Source of the DNA: JABMOV01 sp964344305
GTDB taxonomy: Bacteria; Fidelibacterota; Marinisomatia; Marinisomatales; JABMOV01
DNA length: 5,427 nucleotides
NCBI GenBank assembly: GCA_964344305.1
Contig: CAYFMT010000044.1
Span: 1 to 5,427 of the forward strand
Reading direction: 5' to 3'
Positions 5,382 to 5,427 of the stretch are shown piece by piece. The position numbers and the translations under genes are program-made. Numbering within the stretch: the stretch's first letter is position 1; the number at the start of each line of letters is the position of its first letter. The notes beneath the pieces were generated by a model. That model was not told where the DNA came from. It did no database searches and saw only the letters and a program-made list of their open reading frames with translations.

Positions 5382-5426
5382 TTTTTTAATTAGCCGGACT
5401 ATTTTGATGTAAAAGCTAAGGTGATA
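5375..5426 (-). repeat. Right copy of 52-bp inverted repeat (putative IS end)
   Basis: This is the exact reverse complement of positions 1-52. It begins TGTTTAGTTTTTTAATTAGC when read outward and supplies the last Val codon and stop of the truncated DUF4386 gene. A shared innermost TG is compatible with the terminus of an insertion sequence. The flanks just inside the two copies differ (GTTACGAC on the left, CCTTAGG on the right), so the two copies result from separate junctions. No target duplication can be tested because the outer flanks lie beyond the window. Confidence 0.8.
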
Positions 5427-5427
5427 C

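Noticed and set aside
1..5427. The whole window as a composite transposon
   Set aside because: Inverted ends are present, but both boundary genes are broken at the repeat, no transposase is visible and the outer flanks cannot be examined for a target duplication. Only the repeat itself is claimed.

Overview
The window looks like a bacterial accessory or mosaic segment, most likely from Bacteroidota or a close relative (Balneolota/Rhodothermota type). This is inferred from the AT-rich left half, the lack of Shine-Dalgarno sequences before the methyltransferase, Fic and GNAT genes, one promoter that fits the Bacteroidota -33/-7 pattern (TTG, 20 nt, TAnnTTTG-like), and gene families common in that group. 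No rRNA, tRNA, CRISPR array, transposase gene or recombinase gene is visible.

All genes are on the + strand. Positions 1-52 and 5375-5426 are a perfect 52-bp inverted repeat, so the window is bounded by the same sequence facing outward at both ends, most simply the ends of two inverted insertion-sequence copies. It cuts into a gene on each side. On the left, only the C-terminal part of a DsrE-family protein remains (to 243), followed one base later by a class I SAM methyltransferase (245-868). On the right, a DUF4386 membrane protein (4851-5381) takes its last codon and its stop from the repeat.

After the methyltransferase lies a 135-nt imperfect palindrome (871-1005) that resembles the long folded recombination sites of integron cassettes. 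An AT-rich spacer and a self-inhibited class II Fic protein (1254-2369) follow. A short spacer with a promoter and a 12-bp palindrome leads to a YpeA-like GNAT acetyltransferase (2487-2927). A 317-bp spacer holds only a doubtful 53-codon ORF.

The right part is less AT-rich by eye and its genes have recognisable ribosome binding sites: an AKR13-type aldo/keto reductase (3245-4192), a small four-helix membrane protein of unknown function (4338-4730) and the DUF4386 protein, which has a hairpin in its leader.

The genes do not form one obvious pathway. DsrE and methyltransferase look translationally coupled. The others appear to be individually transcribed or loosely linked genes, with Fic (protein AMPylation), GNAT (acetylation), reductase and membrane functions. 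The most notable points are structural: the inverted repeat at the edges that truncates two genes, and the attC-like palindrome.
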